17,339 bases of DNA from positions 1 to 17,339 of the forward strand of contig CAKSDT010000031.1 in the NCBI GenBank assembly GCA_934446135.1, given 5' to 3'. Position 1 is the stretch's first letter. Each line of letters opens with the position of its first letter. Origin of the DNA: an uncultured Clostridia bacterium (lineage in GTDB: Bacteria > Bacillota > Clostridia > RGIG6154). The notes beneath the pieces were generated by a model that made no database searches, was not told the DNA's origin, and was given only the letters and a program-made list of their open reading frames with translations. The translations under genes and the position numbers were made by a program. This document shows, piece after piece, positions 14,371 through 17,339 of this stretch.

Positions 14371-16983
14371 ATGATTTGTCAGGTTTGTGGGAAAAATTTT
14401 GCTAACATTCATTTAAGAACAGTTATCAATGGTGTCATAAAAGAAGAATATTTATGCTCCGAATGTGCAGCAAAAAGAAATATGATGGGTAAATTCGGAG
14501 ATCAGGCAGGAGGTATGTCTATGGGAACATTTGATAATAAGTTTTCTGACAGGGCTGAAAATGTGCTTAGAAATGCAAGCAGTGCAGCAAGTCAATGGGG
14601 ACATAAATATATAGGTACTGAGCATATATTATACGCATTATTAAGCGATCCTGATTCAGTTGCAGCAAATATATTAAATGAAAATGAGATTACTGCGGAT
14701 ATGGTATTCGAAGCAATCAAGTCGATAAGAGGGATTAATGAAAAGGCACCGGTTGTGATAGGTTTTACGCCTCGTGCCAAAAGAGTTCTTGAAGTTGCAT
14801 ATATGGAAGCAAAAAGATTAGGAAATAATTATATTGGAACCGAGCATATACTTATGGCAATTTTAAGAGATGGCGAGAGTGTTGCAGCAGGAATTATATC
14901 TGAGATTAATCCCAATGTACAGAAAATATACAATGACATAATGGATTCTGTCGGGGCAAGTAATGGTGAATATGATGATTCTGATGAAAATATTATCGGA
15001 AAGAATTCATCGGCCGGAAATCAGAAAAAAACACCTACGCTTGAAGAGTTTGGCACAGATTTAACTAAACTTGCGGCAGAGGGAAAATTTGACCCGGTAA
15101 TAGGCAGAAACAAAGAAATTGAAAGAGTTATACAAATTCTTTCGAGAAGAACTAAAAACAATCCCTGTCTTATAGGTGAGCCCGGTGTCGGAAAAACCGC
15201 GGTTGCAGAGGGGTTGGCACAATTAATAAGTGATGGAAAAGTTCCTGAAACTTTAAAAAACAAAAGAATATTTTCTCTTGACTTGTCATCAATGGTTGCT
15301 GGAGCAAAATACAGAGGTGAATTTGAAGAACGACTGAAAAAGGCAATGAAAGAGGTTAAAGAATCGGGAAATGTAATTCTCTTTATTGATGAAATTCATA
15401 CTATTGTTGGTGCGGGCGGTGCCGAGGGAGCCATTGATGCTGCTAATATTTTAAAACCGGCCCTTTCCAGAGGTGATGTTCAGATAATCGGTGCGACAAC
15501 AATAAATGAGTATAGAAAATATATTGAAAAGGATTCTGCACTTGAAAGAAGATTTCAACCGGTAACAGTTGGTGAGCCTACCATTGATGAAACAATAATG
15601 ATATTGATGGGACTTCGTGATAAATATGAAGCACATCATAAAGTTGAAATTACAGACAGTGCATTAATTGCAGCAGCAAAACTTTCAGCAAGATATATAA
15701 ATGACAGATTTCTTCCGGATAAGGCAATTGATCTTATTGATGAGGCGGCATCGAGAGTTAAACTTACAACATATACGACACCTGATGATATTTCATCATT
15801 AAAAGAGAAAGCTGACAGATTGAAAGGAGAAAAAGAGGCTGCCATTAATGAGCAGGATTTTGAAAAAGCAGCCAAACTTCGTGATGAAGAGTCAAAAGTT
15901 TTAGATACATTAAAAGAAAGAAAAGATGCTTGGCAGCGTGAAAATAAAACTAAAAAAATGACTGTTACTGAATCGGATATTTCTTCAATTATTTCGAGTT
16001 GGACGGGAATACCGGTAGACAAACTTGATGAAACAGAAAGTGCAAGACTCCTAAAACTTGAGGATGAATTGCATAAGAGAGTAATTGGTCAAAATGAAGC
16101 TGTTATAGCAGTATCTAAGGCTGTAAAGAGAGGGAGAACAGGACTTAAAAATCCTAAAAGACCGATTGGTTCATTCATTTTTTCAGGTCCTACAGGTGTT
16201 GGTAAAACAGAACTTTGCAAGGCATTAGCTGAAGCAATATTCGGTGATGAAAATGCTATTATAAGAATTGATATGTCTGAGTATATGGAGAAACATTCAG
16301 TTTCAAGACTTGTCGGTTCTCCTCCGGGATATGTAGGCTATGAAGAGGGCGGACAGTTAAGCGAAGCGGTAAGAAGAAAACCATATTCTGTGGTATTATT
16401 TGACGAAATAGAAAAAGCACATCCTGATGTTTTTAACATACTTCTTCAAATACTTGAAGACGGTATATTGACAGATTCGCAGGGAAGAAAAATTGATTTT
16501 AAAAACACAATTATTATTATGACTTCTAATGTTGGTGCAGCGGCCATTACACATTCGTCTAAATCTTTGGGATTTGAATCAGGAACTTCAAAATTGGCTG
16601 ACGATAATTATGAATCAATAAAGTCTAAAGTTATGAACGAACTTAAAGTAACTTTTAAACCGGAATTTCTGAATAGAATAGATGATATTATTGTATTTAA
16701 TCAATTAAACAAAGAAGAAATAATGGAAGTTGCAAAACTTATGACAAAAGGAGTGTTTGATCGTCTTAAAGCAAATGGTATTATTGCATCTGTTACTGAA
16801 AATGCCCTTAAAAATCTTGCAGAAATAGGATTTGACCCTATTTATGGTGCAAGGCCGCTAAGAAGGGCAATAGTATCAAATATAGAGGATTTGATTGCAG
16901 AAAATGTTCTTGAGGGAAAAGTTAAGTCGGGAGATACAATTTCTATCGACTTTACTGACGGCAAATATGTAATTAATAAGTAG
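14371..16983 (+). CDS. clpC: ClpC-type AAA+ unfoldase with an N-terminal McsA-like zinc finger
   Basis: This 870-residue protein is a HSP100 unfoldase that feeds substrates to ClpP. Residues 1-33 form a zinc-finger-like segment with cysteines at 3, 6, 29 and 32 (CQVC and CSEC), resembling the first finger of McsA. A Gly/Met-rich linker follows. A Clp N-domain with two GTEHIL repeats spans about 57-200. AAA-1 has Walker A GEPGVGKT (269-276) and Walker B DE at 340-341. The middle domain carries the UVR-like EQDFEKAAKLRDEE near 492-506. AAA-2 has GPTGVGKT (606-613), Walker B DE at 678-679 and the LGF tripeptide at 733-735, the ClpP-docking loop. All catalytic motifs are present. Ordinary ClpC is about 810-820 residues and lacks the finger. 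The gene follows ctsR with a strong AGGAGGG site, and mcsA and mcsB are absent. Confidence 0.95.
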   Translation: MICQVCGKNFANIHLRTVINGVIKEEYLCSECAAKRNMMGKFGDQAGGMSMGTFDNKFSDRAENVLRNASSAASQWGHKYIGTEHILYALLSDPDSVAANILNENEITADMVFEAIKSIRGINEKAPVVIGFTPRAKRVLEVAYMEAKRLGNNYIGTEHILMAILRDGESVAAGIISEINPNVQKIYNDIMDSVGASNGEYDDSDENIIGKNSSAGNQKKTPTLEEFGTDLTKLAAEGKFDPVIGRNKEIERVIQILSRRTKNNPCLIGEPGVGKTAVAEGLAQLISDGKVPETLKNKRIFSLDLSSMVAGAKYRGEFEERLKKAMKEVKESGNVILFIDEIHTIVGAGGAEGAIDAANILKPALSRGDVQIIGATTINEYRKYIEKDSALERRFQPVTVGEPTIDETIMILMGLRDKYEAHHKVEITDSALIAAAKLSARYINDRFLPDKAIDLIDEAASRVKLTTYTTPDDISSLKEKADRLKGEKEAAINEQDFEKAAKLRDEESKVLDTLKERKDAWQRENKTKKMTVTESDISSIISSWTGIPVDKLDETESARLLKLEDELHKRVIGQNEAVIAVSKAVKRGRTGLKNPKRPIGSFIFSGPTGVGKTELCKALAEAIFGDENAIIRIDMSEYMEKHSVSRLVGSPPGYVGYEEGGQLSEAVRRKPYSVVLFDEIEKAHPDVFNILLQILEDGILTDSQGRKIDFKNTIIIMTSNVGAAAITHSSKSLGFESGTSKLADDNYESIKSKVMNELKVTFKPEFLNRIDDIIVFNQLNKEEIMEVAKLMTKGVFDRLKANGIIASVTENALKNLAEIGFDPIYGARPLRRAIVSNIEDLIAENVLEGKVKSGDTISIDFTDGKYVINK

Positions 16984-16988
16984 TAAAA

Positions 16989-17014
16989 TTCCCCCGCGGT
17001 TAGCCGCGGGGGAA
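16989..17014. terminator. GC-rich hairpin between convergent clpC and carD, likely bidirectional terminator
   Basis: A perfect 9-bp G+C-only stem (CCCCCGCGG at 16991-16999 with CCGCGGGGG at 17004-17012) closes a 4-base loop, and two flanking T-A pairs extend it. It begins 5 bases after the clpC stop and ends 3 bases before the carD stop. On the plus strand it is followed by AAAA rather than T. On the minus strand the stem is followed by AATTTTA, so it fits somewhat better as the end of the minus-strand transcript. Confidence 0.65.
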
Positions 17015-17017
17015 AAC

Positions 17018-17339
17018 TTATACTAAAAATCTTGCTTTGATCTTGTATTCAACATCTTCGGGACTTGAACTTTCTGATAAAGAAATTTCACTTACAATTA
17101 TATGTAGTGCGTTTGTAAGCATTTTCTTTTCGCAGGTTGATAACATCCGCTCTTTTTCCCGCTTAAGCAGATTCTTTGCAACAACTCCGACTTTAACGAG
17201 TTCGCCTGTTTTCATTTTTTGGAGATGGTCTCTGTATCGTTTGTTCCAATTCGTGTCAATATCTTCCGGTGAATTGTCAATCTCATCAAACACTTCTGCA
17301 AGTTTTGATTTATCAGTTATGTTTCTTACTCCTATACTG
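17018..17339 (-). CDS. carD: CarD family transcription regulator, C-terminal part (N-terminus off the right edge)
   Basis: The minus-strand frame is open from the window edge to TAA at 17018-17020, about 106 residues. It reads SIGVRNITDKSKLAEVFDEI, then DIDTNWNKRYRDHLQKMKTG, VAKNLLKREKERMLSTCEKKML, and an acidic tail. This is the helical C-terminal domain of CarD/CdnL proteins: a conserved Trp-containing segment, a 'Lys-x-Gly' turn, the R-x-K-E helix, and the SxxEKKML helix before the final one. CarD proteins bind RNA polymerase beta and stabilise open promoter complexes. The N-terminal Tudor-like RNA-polymerase-binding domain is not in the window. The GTG at 17293 is an internal codon, since homology extends upstream of it. 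The gene converges on clpC, with the hairpin at 16989-17014 between them. Confidence 0.85.
   Translation of the reverse strand, partial: SIGVRNITDKSKLAEVFDEIDNSPEDIDTNWNKRYRDHLQKMKTGELVKVGVVAKNLLKREKERMLSTCEKKMLTNALHIIVSEISLSESSSPEDVEYKIKARFLV

Noticed and set aside
15636..16022. 128-codon minus-strand open frame inside clpC
   Set aside because: It is Ser/Phe-rich shadow sequence opposite the ClpC middle domain, with no independent support.

Overview
The window looks like the chromosome of an AT-rich member of the Bacillota, most likely class Clostridia. The evidence is the order ylxM-ffh-rpsP-khpA-rimM-trmD, a bifunctional Rel, a CtsR/ClpC stress unit with a textbook CtsR box, strong AGGAGG-type ribosome binding sites and SigA-like promoters. 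Every complete gene is on the plus strand. A minus-strand carD-like gene is cut by the right edge. No rRNA, tRNA, CRISPR array, phage or insertion sequence was recognised, and no gap between genes reaches 300 bases.

Layout. (1) 1-2533: most of a UPF0182 membrane protein, cut at its N-terminus. (2) 2523-2586: a consensus promoter lying over an intrinsic terminator, which separates the UPF0182 gene from the next operon. (3) 2600-6716: a translation and secretion operon of ylxM, ffh (SRP GTPase), rpsP (ribosomal protein S16), khpA, rimM (30S maturation) and trmD (tRNA m1G37 methylation). (4) 6719-12009: recJ, rel and pgi, apparently from a promoter in front of recJ. (5) 12022-12556: a small P-loop protein with its own promoter and a terminator-like hairpin. 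(6) 12594-13826: a divergent PRPP synthetase-like gene ending at a strong terminator. (7) 13832-17014: ctsR and a zinc-finger ClpC under a CtsR-controlled promoter, closed by a GC-rich hairpin. (8) 17018-17339: the end of a CarD-family gene in convergent orientation.

The most striking region is 4571-6716. Three adjacent genes each carry one clean lesion while everything around them is intact. khpA has lost about 20 bases that would encode its GxxG RNA-binding loop. rimM has an in-frame TGA near its end. trmD has an in-frame TGA exactly at a conserved glycine of the methyltransferase knot. Because TrmD is normally essential, this is either a local sequence or assembly error, recent decay backed up by another copy, or UGA readthrough. 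The trmD frame also runs on for about 250 unrecognised residues beyond the normal TrmD end.

The second notable point is the stress unit. The usual mcsA and mcsB genes are absent between ctsR and clpC, and clpC begins with an McsA-like four-cysteine zinc finger, so part of McsA appears to be fused to the unfoldase.
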